A stretch of DNA of 64,000 bases from Desmodus rotundus (GCF_022682495.2 NC_071387.1:200982143-201046142), one strand, 5' to 3'; counted from the stretch's first letter, positions 1 to 10,959 are shown. Program-made: numbers and translations. The notes: generated by a model not told the origin, from the sequence alone.

Positions 1-24
1 CTTCTATCAGTCCATCTACACACA

Positions 25-190
25 CTACTCAGGTTAACCTTTCTAAATGCTGCTTTCTCCATGAATCTACCTCTGCTCTACAACTTCCTAGGGCTCCCTG
101 CTGTTGCCAGAAAAAAAATCTGATCTGTATAACCTGTGTAACAGCCTGGCCTTTTCAAGTGTCATAGCCCACGCTTCCCCTCAACATTCT
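25..190 (+). repeat. possible L2-like fragment
   Basis: Pyrimidine-rich text mentioning catgaatctacctctgctct and an acagcctggcc motif resembles the LINE2 3' part, but the match is weak. It could equally be unique sequence. Confidence 0.25.
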
Positions 191-595
191 GGAAAAACAT
201 TGGAAATGAATGAATGAACAAACCCTCCATTTTCCATAAGCAAATCATCTTATTTGTCTCACCTCGTAATACACCACGGGCACGCTCATTGGCCTGACAC
301 TTCCTCCTCCGCCTAAACCTAAACCCAGTCTTTCTTCTCCTTCCAGCAGCAGCAGTCCTGCCCCCTCCATGCCTGCCTCTTCTGCTAACTGAAAATATCT
401 CCATTCGCGCAACAGCTTTTACTGTCTGTGGGGTCCTACTGAGCACCCAAGTAGGAGACGACTGTTCTCTATTTTTCACTCTCTAAACCTGTGTTGTCTT
501 ACTCCACGGTGATGCGTGTGAGTTTGCCTTTCTCCTCAAACTCCGCAAGGGCAACACCATGCATTTACACTTCTCTGCGAACCCCCCTGCCACAT
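191..595. other. unique sequence, no gene seen
   Basis: No recognised repeat and no convincing coding signal. A 105-codon open stretch on the minus strand is arginine-rich and low in complexity, and I regard it as chance. Confidence 0.4.
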
Positions 596-599
596 TAAT

Positions 600-850
600 A
601 AAAATAACCAAAACATTCATTAGTGGTTACCACAGGCCAGGCATCATGCTAAGTGCTTTTCAAGTACTATCTCATTTAACTCAAACAATAATCCAACAAG
701 GTAGGTATTATTGTCATCCCCATTTTACAGGTGAAGCGATCGAGAGTTAGAAAGGTTATATATCTGGCCCCAAATAACACACCGGTAACTACTAAGTGGC
801 AGGGCTGGGACTCGATCACAGGTCTCTGTCCCTGTGATCGTACCTCTCAG
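600..850 (+). repeat. MIR SINE
   Basis: The order of MIR landmarks is intact: a gccaggcatcatgctaagtg block, tctcatttaactcaaacaat, ggtaggtattattgtcatcc, cccattttacaggtgaag, and a 3' part with aagtggcagggctgggactc. This is an ancient mammalian-wide tRNA-derived SINE in plus orientation. Confidence 0.9.
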
Positions 851-1019
851 AGAGTAAGTGTTGAGCATGTTTTTGAATTAAGATTATGCCTGCCACCAAA
901 GCACCTGGGGTGTGAGGCAGGCAAAACAATGGCCCTCAAAGATGTCCACGCCTTGATTCTCACCCCCTGTGAATATGTTACATGACATGAAAAAGGGAAA
1001 ATAATGTTGCGAATGGAAG

Positions 1020-1402
1020 TCAGTTCCTAATCAGAGGACCTTAAAATAAGGAGATTATCCTGAGCTCCTGGGTGGGCCCAGTGTAATCACAAGGGGCCTT
1101 AAAAGTGGAGGGGAGAAGCAGAAGAGAGTCAGGAGTGATGCAACATAAGAAGAATTTGACCTGCCGTTGCTGGCTTTGAGGATGGATGAAGGAAAAGTCG
1201 AGGAAACAGGTCCCCGCCCCCTCCCCCGCCCACTCAGAGCCTCCAGAAAGGTGTGGGAATCCTGCGGGCTGACACTTTGATTTTCTCTCAGTGAGACTTG
1301 TCGGATTTCCAACTTACAGAACTGTTAGATGTTCTATTTGGTTGTTTTAACCCACTAGATTTGAAGTGATTTTTTACAGCGGCATGAGGAAACTAACCCA
1401 GG
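1020..1402 (+). mobile_element. MLT1-type MaLR solo LTR
   Basis: Contains ggagattatcctgagctc, gggtgggcccagtgtaatca, ttgacctgccgttgctggct and a 3' region with cttacagaactgttagat, all typical of mammalian MLT1 LTRs (non-autonomous class III LTR retrotransposons). Degenerate and old. No internal region or second LTR is visible nearby. Confidence 0.8.
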
Positions 1403-2264
1403 ATGTGCAAATTCCCAGCTAGCCCTTGGCTGCCCTGGTGAATGGGCAATGCCCAGGGAAAGGCAAACAGGCCGCTGTCCACAGAACCCGAGTGCCTGCC
1501 TTGCACCCCCTGCACACTCTTCATGGTGAGAAATTGTACCACTTCCTTCAGCATCAACGGCTTCCTGGCCTGGCCCTTTCCCAACCTGTCCATGATCTAT
1601 TCTGAAAATGGCCTTCCCAAGAGGGACATGGAACTCTCAGTGAAAGCCACATTAGTGATGGTATTTTCCCAGGAAGATTATGACAATCAAAATATGTATG
1701 GTGTCCTTTTAAAATATCATTACCTGGTGCTTTCATTCCGAAGGACTCCCCATATATTATCACAGGTGGCTGTGCCAGCCCTTAAGTGTGCATAAATGGC
1801 AGTTTCAAGGGCACGCCGTGGTTTTTGGATTGTGGTATTTGACTCAGTTCCAAGAATTTTACTCTTAAAAGGCCCAAAGAGCACAGTAGAAAAATGTATT
1901 TTTTGAAATGGCAGGAAAACCAACAGTTTCATATTTTTTGTGCTGTTTAAGTAAGTGATGCACCGCTGGTCCATGGCAGGAGACTTCAGTATAGACTCTC
2001 AGGCTCATGCCCCTTCTCACTGAGCCATCCTGCCCCTGGGGCTTCACCTAACTGGCTTCTGAGGGACTTTAGCCATATCTAGGCTGAGGATACACTGACC
2101 GAGTTGGGGCTGGGATCCACGTTCCTATTCCCCAATCCCTGTCCAGCTACCTTTGATGGATTTCCCACGACCACCTGGACCCTTGCCCCCTCTGCCATTT
2201 CCCTTGTAAATCAATGATGAGCCCATTACATCCTAGCTAGGATCAGTTTGGTGTGTATGTGCCT
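1403..2264. other. unannotated stretch with one 117-codon ORF
   Basis: No repeat is recognised with confidence. The plus ORF at 1442-1795 starts in a good context but shows no domain, has no splice context, and overlaps minus ORFs of similar length, so I do not call it a gene. Confidence 0.35.
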
Positions 2265-2333
2265 GTGGTAGTGGAAACAATAGCGACCACCTTGCTGTTT
2301 TCCAGGTACTTGACTACACAGTATCATTGAACA

Positions 2334-2556
2334 TGCAGTGGAGCGAGCACCCTGGGGAGAGCATGGATTTGGAGCTCCACCACTTGGTTTCCAATCCTAG
2401 TCCTGCCACCCGTCAGCCGTGTGACCTCGGGCACATTCATGAACATATCTAGGACTCAGCTTTCCCATGTGTGAAACGGCAATTTGCAAAGTGCTTCTTC
2501 CTGAGGTTGTTGTGGGGGTTGGGCGTTCCGAAGAATCTCCTAACATAGTCAATACC
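2334..2556 (-). repeat. MIR SINE (antisense)
   Basis: Reads as the reverse of MIR: agagcatggatttggagctc, tcctagtcctgccacccg, gccgtgtgacctcgggcaca, ctcagctttcccatgtgtga and gaggttgttgtgggggttgg, in that order. It lies between plus-strand MIR-like segments (see findings). Confidence 0.85.
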
Positions 2557-2692
2557 ATGTAAGTGTTACCACTTCACGACCTTGTGAGGTATGAGAAGCC
2601 TGAGCAGCTCGCAAAAAAGTATCAATTCGCCAAAGGTCACACAACTCAACGAGGGGCAGAGACAGGATTTGGAGCCGGGGCATTTCGTCTGT
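2557..2692 (+). repeat. MIR SINE 3' part
   Basis: Plus-oriented MIR landmarks: accacttcacgaccttgtga, gaggtatgagaagcctgagc, ccaaaggtcacacaactcaa and ggggcagagacaggatttgg. The matching 5' part may be the weak MIR-like stretch at about 2270-2333, which would make the intervening antisense MIR an insertion. Confidence 0.7.
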
Positions 2693-3670
2693 AAGGCCAC
2701 GTGCCATCTCACGTTGTTCCTGATTCCTTCTAAACCGCCGGCGCCCACCCTCATCTGGCCCACCCAAAGATGAAACAGGCAGTGTCCCGCGCCCCATGTC
2801 CACTCCGGGAGCTGGACACTGTGCATCTCTCCTTTTGAACTGCACCCACGAGCTGAGGGTCGGAGGCGCGCCGGGGGCAGCCTCTCCTCCCCGCCGACTC
2901 CTGCCCGAGTGCCGCCTGGTGGGAATCCCAACCTAGCCGGGGAGGCAGGCAGTTGTTTTCCTGCTGGCGGAACGTTCCACTTGAAATCGTTCCACAAGGG
3001 CTGTTCTCGCCTCCGACTCCGAGAAGAAGTGTAATTAACACAGCAACAAACGCCCACGACGCTAACTGGCAAAGGGAATGTAACTCGAGCCGCTTCTCCA
3101 GCCCAGCCGGGCCAATTGCTTTCCCTTCCCTGCCTCCCTGTTTGGTCTGTTTTCGCTCCGCAGTCATCCAACTGTGGTGTTTCTTACAACACGTCAGTGG
3201 CTGGTGTTTGTGTTTCGGGTTGAACAGTTTCACACGCGGAGCTGGAGACGGTCCCCGACCAGCTGCCGCGCCGGGTCCCGCCTTTCTGTGGCTTGGGGAG
3301 TGGCGAATAGAAAACTGATGAAGTGACTAGAAAGGTGGGAGGAGGCTGCGGAAGGACGCCCGCCTCCCCCAGTAGTCAAGAGTTGGGTCCGTAGCCGTCT
3401 CTGGCCGAGGACAGGTAAAACCGGTCTGCCGGGTCTCCAGGGAGGGCGGTTGGAGACGTCCCAGGTGAGTCGCTTCTTCCGCTGGGGGCTGCGCTCACCT
3501 GGCGGTTGCGCTCACCTGGCTGCTGCTCTCCGACTCCAGCTCTGAGGCAGAGATGAAGGCGAGGGGACCAGCCCTCGCGGATCCTGCCAACAGCACTGGG
3601 CGGCCAGCAGGTGCGGCCACAGGCGGGCTAGCTTGGGGGCGCGGTTAGAGCGGGCTGCGCTCTGAGTGCT
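2690..3670. promoter_or_regulatory. CpG-rich block, candidate promoter / first exon
   Basis: About 1 kb of high GC with many CpGs stands out sharply from the AT-rich surroundings and is free of recognised repeats. On the plus strand there are two donor-like sites, acag|gtaaaa (GT at 3415) and ccag|gtgagt (GT at 3465, near perfect). On the minus strand there are two donor-like sites 17 bases apart (GT starting at 3498 and 3515, each ag|gtgagc). Long overlapping ORFs on both strands (for example 201 codons, minus, 2566-3171) are what high GC alone produces and show no domain. CpG islands of this kind usually mark 5' ends of vertebrate genes. Which strand is transcribed, and what gene follows, cannot be told from the sequence. 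Confidence 0.55.
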
Positions 3671-3728
3671 TGATCTACGATTATAAGGGCCCGATCTGGG
3701 GTGCGGCCATTACATAAACCTTGCCCTG

Positions 3729-3865
3729 GTCAAGTGTGGTCCGTGCATCGGCGGCCACGTGGGTGTCACGTGGGAGCTTGTTGCACGCAGAATCTCAAGC
3801 CCTGCACCAGATCTATTGATTCTCAACCTACTCTTTAACAAGATCCCTAGGTGGCTTGTAGGCAC
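3729..3865 (+). mobile_element. MER20 hAT remnant
   Basis: Matches the MER20 consensus in outline: tcaagtgtggtccgtgca, acgtgggagcttgttgcacg, cagaatctcaagccctgcac and ctttaacaagatccctaggt. Non-autonomous hAT-Charlie DNA transposon fossil. The right end is degraded. Confidence 0.8.
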
Positions 3866-4206
3866 AGGAATCTTTGTATAATACATATGCTTCTCTCTAA
3901 TGTCTTTCCATCAGTGCCCTGTAGTGTCAATATGTTACCTTCAAAATTTGTGGAAAAGATATGGTTTTTGGAGAAATGTCACCCTGTACCTCTCTGATGC
4001 TTAGCAGCAGCCCTCTGCTAAGTGGTAATGAGTTAGGGAAGGGAAAGCAGCTTGCTCTAGGGTCTGACCCAGAAAAGCTCAGAGACTAGGTGGGGAGCCA
4101 AAAACCAAATAAGAACTCGATAATTATATCAGATGATTATTCAAAAGATTACCCAAAGCAGAATAACTCAATTTTTATATCTATTTTCTCTATGTACATT
4201 CACATG
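3866..4206. other. unique sequence, nothing recognised
   Basis: AT-rich single-copy-looking sequence between MER20 and the mariner element. Confidence 0.4.
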
Positions 4207-4208
4207 TA

Positions 4209-4890
4209 CGAAGTCTGTCCAGAAAAAGTCAATCCATTGTTCATATAACAAGAACAGTTTGCACAACATCGTCGTAATCTGGCAGCCAAGGAGAGTGGAC
4301 TGGAATGTGCATGTGTGAACAATGACGACTTCTCTGCTCTAGTCAGGGAGGGCGGCAGATGCCGTTGAGTGAGTATGTGTACTGTGTGGCTGTCATGTTC
4401 AAAGTGACTGAGCAAGTAGAGCAATGAATCTGCATCACATTTTGCGCTAAGCTTGAACAATCCTCCGTGGAAACTATTCGGATGACGCAGAAGGACGCAG
4501 CTATGGGCAACTGGAGATTGGCAGCTTCATCAGGACAACGCGCCCACTTGCACATCCCATCTGGTGCAGAGCTTTTTTGCGAAACAGCAAATCATCCAGG
4601 TGACTCAGCCCCCCACAGCCTAGATTTGGTGCCCTGTGACTTCTGGCTTTTCCCAAAGCTAACATCACCTTTGAAAAGGAAGAGACTTCAGCCTGTCAAT
4701 GAGATTCAGGAAAAGATGATGGGGTAGCTGATGGTGATTGGGAGAACTGTGTGAGGTCCCCAGGTGCCTACTCTGAAGGGGACTAAGATGTCACTGACCT
4801 GTGTAGAATATTTCTTGTATTTTGTCTCTTCTTCAATAAATGTTTCTCATTTTCCTGTTATGTGGCTGGATACCTTCTGGACAGACTTCA
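4209..4890 (+). mobile_element. internally deleted mariner element
   Basis: Terminal inverted repeats are visible: the left end begins cgaagtctgtccagaa and the reverse complement of the right end begins tgaagtctgtccagaa (15 of 16 identical). The element is flanked by TA dinucleotides at 4207-4208 and 4891-4892, the target duplication expected for mariner. It is about 680 bp, roughly half a full mariner (about 1.3 kb), because the middle of the transposase gene is missing. Contains the transposase remnant described separately. Confidence 0.9.
4395..4727 (+). pseudogene. mariner transposase remnant
   Basis: Starting at the ATG at 4395 one frame reads MFKVTEQVEQ, then a TGA at 4425-4427, then continues open to 4727. 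The C-terminal part contains SLDLVPCDFWLFPKL, which corresponds to the conserved YSPDLAPCDFxLFPKLK block of mariner transposases that holds the last catalytic Asp of the DD34D triad. The N-terminal start and C-terminal block are joined directly, so the helix-turn-helix region and the first two catalytic Asp residues are absent. The protein would be inactive: an early stop plus a large internal deletion. In-frame fusion of the two ends suggests a deletion derivative that may itself have been mobilised in trans. Confidence 0.85.
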
Positions 4891-4902
4891 TATATACATA
4901 TA

Positions 4903-4960
4903 GAGAATATTCTAACATAGTGCCTCACACATAGTAGGTGGTCAGTATTTATTAAATCGA
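4903..4960 (-). repeat. MIR/L2-type tail fragment
   Basis: The text tagtgcctcacacatagtag followed by gtcagtatttattaaatcg is the familiar 'cacatagtaggtgctcaataaat' ending shared by L2 and antisense MIR. Too short to separate the families. Confidence 0.55.
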
Positions 4961-4962
4961 TA

Positions 4963-5036
4963 GCTGGTGTATATACCTGAAACTAACATAATATTGTAGG
5001 TCAACTATAACTGAAAAATAAAAAATAACTAATTGG
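4963..5036 (+). repeat. L1 3' end fragment with A-rich tail
   Basis: Contains tatacctgaaactaacataa, tattgtaggtcaactataac and then an A-rich stretch, a form typical of mammalian L1 3' tails. Confidence 0.65.
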
Positions 5037-5432
5037 GAAAAATAGCTGGATGTGACATTCTCCTGGAAAAAGAAGAACTTTGTGTTTTAAACCAAACAAG
5101 CACGGATCTGTTCCAAAATAAAATGTGTTACAAATAACCAACAGTGCATTTAGTGTGTCTTTGAAAATGTTAATTATACACGTATGCACCACAGATTCAT
5201 GCCCCTGTTTGAACACAATATATTGTAGGAGCCCAGAGAGGCCCAGCATAGCTTCTTCAAGTGCTCTGCTAAGTCTCCGGGTAGAATAACAGGACAAGCC
5301 TTCAGCATGCCCACTAAGGCTCCCCAGGCCACAGTTCCCTCCTAGATCACAGATTACGACTTTTTTCAGAGCTGTTTCAGCCTTCAGTTATTGATCTGCA
5401 GGCCAAACATTTTCAAACGGAGGCTTCACCGA

Positions 5433-5725
5433 ATGGCCTGTGGTAGCTCCAAAATATTCTGTGAAGTACTCAAAGTTCCCCAAGTAGGCACTTCATCATG
5501 TGAGTTGTGCATCTCTTGGTGTTTTAGAAGGATCTTTATGATTTAAAAAATTCATTTATTTTTGTTTTCACTGCAAGATTTTGTTGCCATTAGCCCACCA
5601 AGAGATGAGGGATGCTTCTCTCCTGCTTGTCACTGGCACTCACTATGCACAACTCACACGATGAAGTGCCTTGTTAGTGAACTTTGCAGACTTGACAGAA
5701 TAAATTGGAGCTACCACAGGCCACT
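5433..5725. repeat. long imperfect inverted repeat (hairpin / MITE-like)
   Basis: The left arm (5433-5521) and right arm (5597-5725) are reverse complements. Examples are ggcctgtggtagctcc at 5435 against ggagctaccacaggcc near 5707-5722, gcacttcatcatgtgagttg against caactcacacgatgaagtgc, and ctcttggtg against caccaagag. The loop is about 75 bases, and about 39 bases (5606-5644) in the right arm have no partner. No target duplication could be fixed. Could be an old palindromic DNA transposon or a structured RNA gene. Confidence 0.75.
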
Positions 5726-5735
5726 CAGTGGTGTC

Positions 5736-7900
5736 TCCTTGAGATCTAGGTAAAAAAGGGAAAGGCCCCGTTAGGGCAGCAATTAGAAAAAAAAACTCTA
5801 ATATTTACACATCAACCAAATTAGCCTTTTCAGCTTTAAATATTGCACTTGTTTCATGATGAAAGTTCAGCAGAACCTACCTAACACATTCTATTGGTAA
5901 GGATGAATTGTCAAATGCTAACGCATGAATCATTCCGGAGCAGTTGGCGTCTACAGTGTCTACACTCTGAAAGCTTTCTTTGCCCCCACCATTACCTTAA
6001 CACGAAACCAAAACGCTTCCCAAAACTCCCAGGAGAGCTGAGCAGCAAATACCCAGACCGGAAGAGAGTAATCTACTTTTGGTGGCAGTCCACTCAGCTA
6101 CTTTATCGTATCATTTATGTTAAAGTATTGGGAATCTTGACATTGAAAGAATTCAAAATAAGTTTGAAGTCATTGCCTCGGGGGATATTGTTGGTAAACT
6201 TGGCTTGCAAAGGTCACCAAGATGTTGTCATGGGTTTGGTAGAACCGGGTACAGTATCCAGGGAAAAGAGAAGAAGGAAAAATGTTTCATCATCAGTGAC
6301 GTTGAGAACTATAGAATCAGTAGGTAGATTTCTAGAAAAAGCCAGTGGGAGTTAAGGCCACAATGATGCAATCAGCTAACCTGGCCCAGGTTAAACTTTG
6401 GCATAACATGGCACCAATTGCTATCTGTTGCTGATACAAGCCAGTGAAATAAAAAACAAACACAAATGACGATGGATAATAACAAAGATGTCTATTGTTC
6501 CGCCCTACCACCTTTTCAGATAATTATATAAACGTGCCATAACATTTTTAATGCGGTAATGAAAGGAAATATTTAATAGAAAAATGTGTGGGGAAAAATC
6601 TGTGAGTTTGTTCATTTAAAAAAGCATTGAGATTAATTATGGAACTGTTTTTACCCCAAGCAGTATTTAATTTTTGTAAACAGCAAAAGTAAAGAAGGTA
6701 AACCTTTAAACTGTAAAAAGCATCTAAACATTTATCCCAGGAGGAAGTAGAAGGAGTCAACTGCATGTATTTACAGACTGCAGTTCTGTTTTGTCATGCA
6801 TGGACATTTGTCATTCTTCCTGGCCACCCAGCCTCTGAGCCTCTTTTCCATGTTTTCGGGACGCCCTTCCTCAGTCTCATCTCCATTCCTGAAGCAGAGG
6901 CCGGTTCCCACTGTGTAAATTGGAGATGCCAGACCCTGGATTTCTCAGCCTTCCTGTGACTCCATTCACTAGATGCATCCTCCTCAGACTTTAATTAAAA
7001 CGGAAAGGACTGCCCGAATGTATTGTCGAGACGGGTGTGGCAGGAGCGACATCTGACTTTCAGAGGTGGCAATGACAGCAGTTATGATGGCAGCAGCTGT
7101 TGGCACCAGTGTCACAGATAGGAGCAGTGCACACTGGTGGGATTTGGTGTCCAGGGGAGGTGCTCTGTAACATGACTTGGGCATCATGTGGGCCTGCAGC
7201 TTCCCTACAGATTCTGTGAGCTGTCCAATATCTTTTAAATGGCGTTTTTAGCTTCTGAAATCCCTTATAATATATTGGAAAACTGCACAATGATTTGGAG
7301 TAACTATATCCGTTGGAAAGAAGTGAAAATGAAAGTTCACCACACTCCCTTCGGGACAAGGTTATTCTGAAGGCCTTTTTGCCACCAAGAAAATTCAGAA
7401 AATAAACCAGGAGAGTAAGACTGCATATCTACAAATTTAAGTATGGAAAATAGAAGTGACAGCTTTCATTTGGAAGCAAATCCTAATTCTTAATAAGGTT
7501 TTAAAGTGAAGATTAAATTGTTTTCAAGATCTTCTTAATCCAGGTTTTTTATTTTTTGTACTTGGTGAAAAAAGTGGTTTGAGAAACAGAGGAGGAGGTA
7601 GAGAATCTAAATCTGTCACTAAATACAGTATTTGAAGCAGACTGTGAAAAAGCGGCTTGATGAGAATATCTAGGAAGTCGTGAATGACAGTATGAAATAA
7701 GCAAAGGTCGGTTTAGTTGGATGACATTGGACAAGATGCTTAACATGAAATCCATTTGTTCTCTCAAAAAAATTATCAAAATTCCATCTGGAAACAGTTA
7801 AAAACCCAGCCAAACATGACACTTACTATCTACTAAATTATAGCACAAAATAATAGCTAACCCAAAAATAGCAACAGGAGAAACACCTTTCATTAGTAGA
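5736..7900. other. unique sequence with a 153-codon ORF of unknown status
   Basis: No repeats recognised. The plus ORF at 5894-6355 is open for 153 codons but begins at a TTG. The first ATG is a few codons inside. It shows no signal peptide, membrane segment or known motif, and has a basic cluster (KRRRK) near the C-terminus. I treat it as probably chance, with a decayed exon or retrocopy as the alternative. Confidence 0.3.
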
Positions 7901-7974
7901 TCAAGGTTCAAGTAAACATTCCCTAATTAATCCTTTCAACAGCATCAGGAAGTTATTATTTAGCATTTTCATAG

Positions 7975-8100
7975 ATAGCACTTAATGTTTTCAAAGTGGT
8001 TTACCAACAGTAATTAGCTGTGCTTCTCATCAGCCTTTTGAAGTAGGTCAATATCATTATCCTCATTTGAAAGAAAAGCAAGGCACTGACTACAATGTAC
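7975..8100 (+). repeat. MIR SINE, degenerate
   Basis: Weak MIR order: aagtaggtcaatatcattat, cctcatttgaaagaaaagca, aggcactgac. Old copy. Confidence 0.5.
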
Positions 8101-8271
8101 AGAGCGTGGAGACCTCTAACGTAAGCCTCATGTCGGTCAAGTCCCCTTTTTCTGCCACTCCCATCTTACAAATATGGACAAGCACCCATTTTAAAGTGTC
8201 TCATTTTAACTCCATCAAAACCCAGTGATGTGGGCAGAATTGCCTCCGTTTTGCAGATGAAAACTATGAAG

Positions 8272-8318
8272 TCAACACACACACATGTACACATACACAT
8301 ACACACACATACACACAA
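8272..8318 (+). repeat. (CA)n microsatellite, interrupted
   Basis: CA dinucleotide run broken by several T substitutions (acacacatgtacacatacac and similar). Confidence 0.9.
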
Positions 8319-8630
8319 TCCTCATGTCAGCGACGTGGTGACCTTTGCTGTCCTCATGTAAGTCCTAACTCAACCATGGCCCCAGAGTCCGAGGGGACTG
8401 ACGCTGCCCAGGCAGATCCTCTCCAAGATCTGAGACCATTCCCTATCAAAGAGAAGCCAGTCCCGGGCATCTGCGCCGCCCAGTACAGTGGGTTTTGCAA
8501 GATCAGTTCTTACCATAAACAATTCTGAGCTTATTTTATTAGTAGCAGTCCTCGCACAACTGTGAGGGACATTTTGAACAGAAAGAAGGCATTTGTTACA
8601 TGTGGAAAATAAAAAATAAAGTAAAAAAAT

Positions 8631-8787
8631 ATACCAGGTTCCCTGCTGGCTTTAGGAAAGGCAATCTTGTTGAGAATAATATGAGTTGATTGGTCTTTGA
8701 GAAGAATAATTCAAAACTGGGCAATCAGATTTAAGAAAATAGTTTTTACTGAAACAGAATCAACTTAAACTGAATTACAGAGGTTTT
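8631..8787 (+). repeat. copy 1 of a 157-bp dispersed direct duplication
   Basis: Nearly the same sequence recurs at 10960-11116: ccctgctggctttagg, then ttgagaataatatgag, tcaaaactgggcaatc and aagaaaatagttttt. Identity is roughly 80 percent by eye over the whole length with hardly any gaps. I do not recognise it as a known repeat family. Confidence 0.85.
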
Positions 8788-9975
8788 TTTTAAAAAAATC
8801 ATATATGGTATTTCTTCTCAGAAAATACAAAAATATTAACCAAACAATTATGTCTTTTCTTATTCTCTGTAATTATACTGGACGTTACATTTTCCTTTTA
8901 CAAAAATAAATGTCAATTGTGTATTTTATTTGTAATTTAGCTGGGCTGTTTGCTAAATGTTAGCAATTATAGCAAAATATGAAAAATAAAAAGTTGTCAG
9001 ATCATAGTCTGACCTCCTTTTTTTCTCCACTGCATGAATTTTGACTATATCAAGCAAAATAAATTGGAATTAGTACCATGCTATTTTCCATTCATCTAAC
9101 TGACAATTACGCTAAGTGAAGCAAATTAGGCCTTGAAGTATACAGAATTATTCCACACTGAACAAAAAAGAGCCGGAGCCGCTCAGTGTCTCTTCAGTCA
9201 CTGCTCTGCAAAGGATGTTTTGTTACCTTGGAAGAGCTACTTTAGGAAGCTTAAGTTTTAATATACACTATTTTTAAAACCTGCTCTTTCATTATAAGCA
9301 CATTATAGTAATTCCGGTCGATTGTTTATTTTCTTTAGTTATATCTTACTGAATGTTTCATCTAAGGAAAGCACCAGTTGGAGAAGCCAAACGTGCACTA
9401 TGACAGAATTCTACAAATAGAAAATGACTTAAAAGTGTACATTGGGGAAATTCCAAAAGCAAGGACATGCCAAAACTGAAAAAATCAACACTACAGGAAT
9501 TTCCCTTTGATGCCTCCTATGAGTTCTTATTACTTAGCTTCACTTAAGAACTAAAGCCAAAGACCTTCCATGAACCCTTTGCAAAATGATTTCTTTTCCT
9601 AATTTAAGTACTCCAACTTTGAGCAGAGGTCTAACTGGAAATTTCTTCCTTTGAGGGGGTTCTGAGAGCAGTGTTGCCCTGTCCTCATCGGATCACCGTC
9701 ATGGGCAGCTCAGTCTATTGGGCACCATCTGGGAATGCACCCCAGGAATGGTGACTGGTAGAAGTCAGCAAGAGGGAGGAGCTATGGCCCAACCTAACAG
9801 AGGGTCACTGGACCTGCCCGCTTCCCCTTCAAAGTCTCTCTGACTCACAGGATTGGGAAAGACTGAACATTACAACACGAGGCCCTCAGAAAAGGGCAAA
9901 GTGCTACATGAATTAAGGCACCATCATCACAGACTTAACATTCAGGGCCATGTACTCGGCTCCAGCGTGGCATAG
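8788..9975. other. repeat-free AT-rich stretch
   Basis: No recognised repeat across about 1.2 kb. Such long repeat-poor stretches in a repeat-dense region can hold conserved non-coding elements, but nothing in the sequence alone proves it. Confidence 0.35.
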
Positions 9976-9979
9976 GTAC

Positions 9980-10140
9980 AAAAGAATAGCAATGGCTAAC
10001 GGTTGAGTGTGTGATGTGTCTGGGGCTCCATAAGTCCCACTTAATACTTATCACAACACCCCGACGTAGGCATTACTCCACTTTTCACAGACCATGAAAC
10101 TGAGGCACGAAGAGGTTAAATAACTACCTTGTTAGGATTG
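9980..10140 (+). repeat. MIR SINE
   Basis: MIR landmarks in plus order: aatggctaacggttgagtgt, ttaatacttatcacaacacc, ccacttttcacagaccatga and aactgaggcacgaagaggtt. Confidence 0.85.
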
Positions 10141-10928
10141 CAGCCTCCTTTCTCTGACCTCAGAGTCTACTCATGTAACCAGTTCCTAATTAAATGTGTA
10201 TATTGTCTTGGGCTCCTCAGCAAGTGGAGCCTAAGGCTGTGTGATACTATTTTATTAGGAGGCACAACCCCACAGAGCAGGAGTGGGGGGATGGGAGGAG
10301 GAGGGCAGGGAAGTAAGGAGAACAAGGCTGGGTGGGACTGGCCACCACTGACTGCTCTTGATTGCTCCGTCTGCAGGACTTTGGCCCCAACAATTCCTAT
10401 CGACTGCATCTCATAATGGGGTGAAAACGGGGGTCAAAAGTCCACCTAGGACATTAACTCCCCACCACGTCCAGGCTGTTCTTTAGGTGGGCACGAAGCC
10501 AGAGCTGGATCCTGTGGTGAAATCAACAAGGGATCCCAGGGCTGCCAGCAGAGAGGCGTGCGCATGAGCAAGCAGCGTGAGCCGCTGGCCGTGGGCGCCT
10601 GGAATCGGGGTCCGTGCACAGAGGGAGGATCCCAAATGGTCCGTGAGAGGTCTCACACACATTCCATGAGACGGGATCTCCAAAGGGAGCAAAAGCCAGA
10701 AATCGCTCGCGTGAAAGCCATCGAGCCTTGGAAATCAGTCACTGCTCGTGGAAAAACCATCCCTGCTCTACCACAGGATTTAGACTGGGACAGGGCTATG
10801 TATTCTCACACTGAGGTAAAATCACCTAATATAGTGATAAAACACATAACGTTACTATTCAACTATGAAAGCAGCTCAGAAACCACCCGCCTCTGGAAGT
10901 CCTCCTTAATTCCTCACTTATTACACAT

Positions 10929-10955
10929 GAAAACAAACAAACAAACAAAAAAACC
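10929..10955 (+). repeat. (AAAC)n simple repeat
   Basis: Runs of aaac directly upstream of duplication copy 2. Confidence 0.85.
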
Positions 10956-10959
10956 CAAA

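Noticed and set aside
1442..1795. 117-codon plus-strand ORF starting MGNAQGKANRP
   Set aside because: An apparent myristoylation-like start (MGNA) is not enough. No domain, no splice sites, and overlapping minus ORFs of similar quality.
2566..3171. 201-codon minus-strand ORF
   Set aside because: Lies in a CpG-rich block with equally long ORFs in other frames, with no domain and no conserved start. A high-GC artefact.
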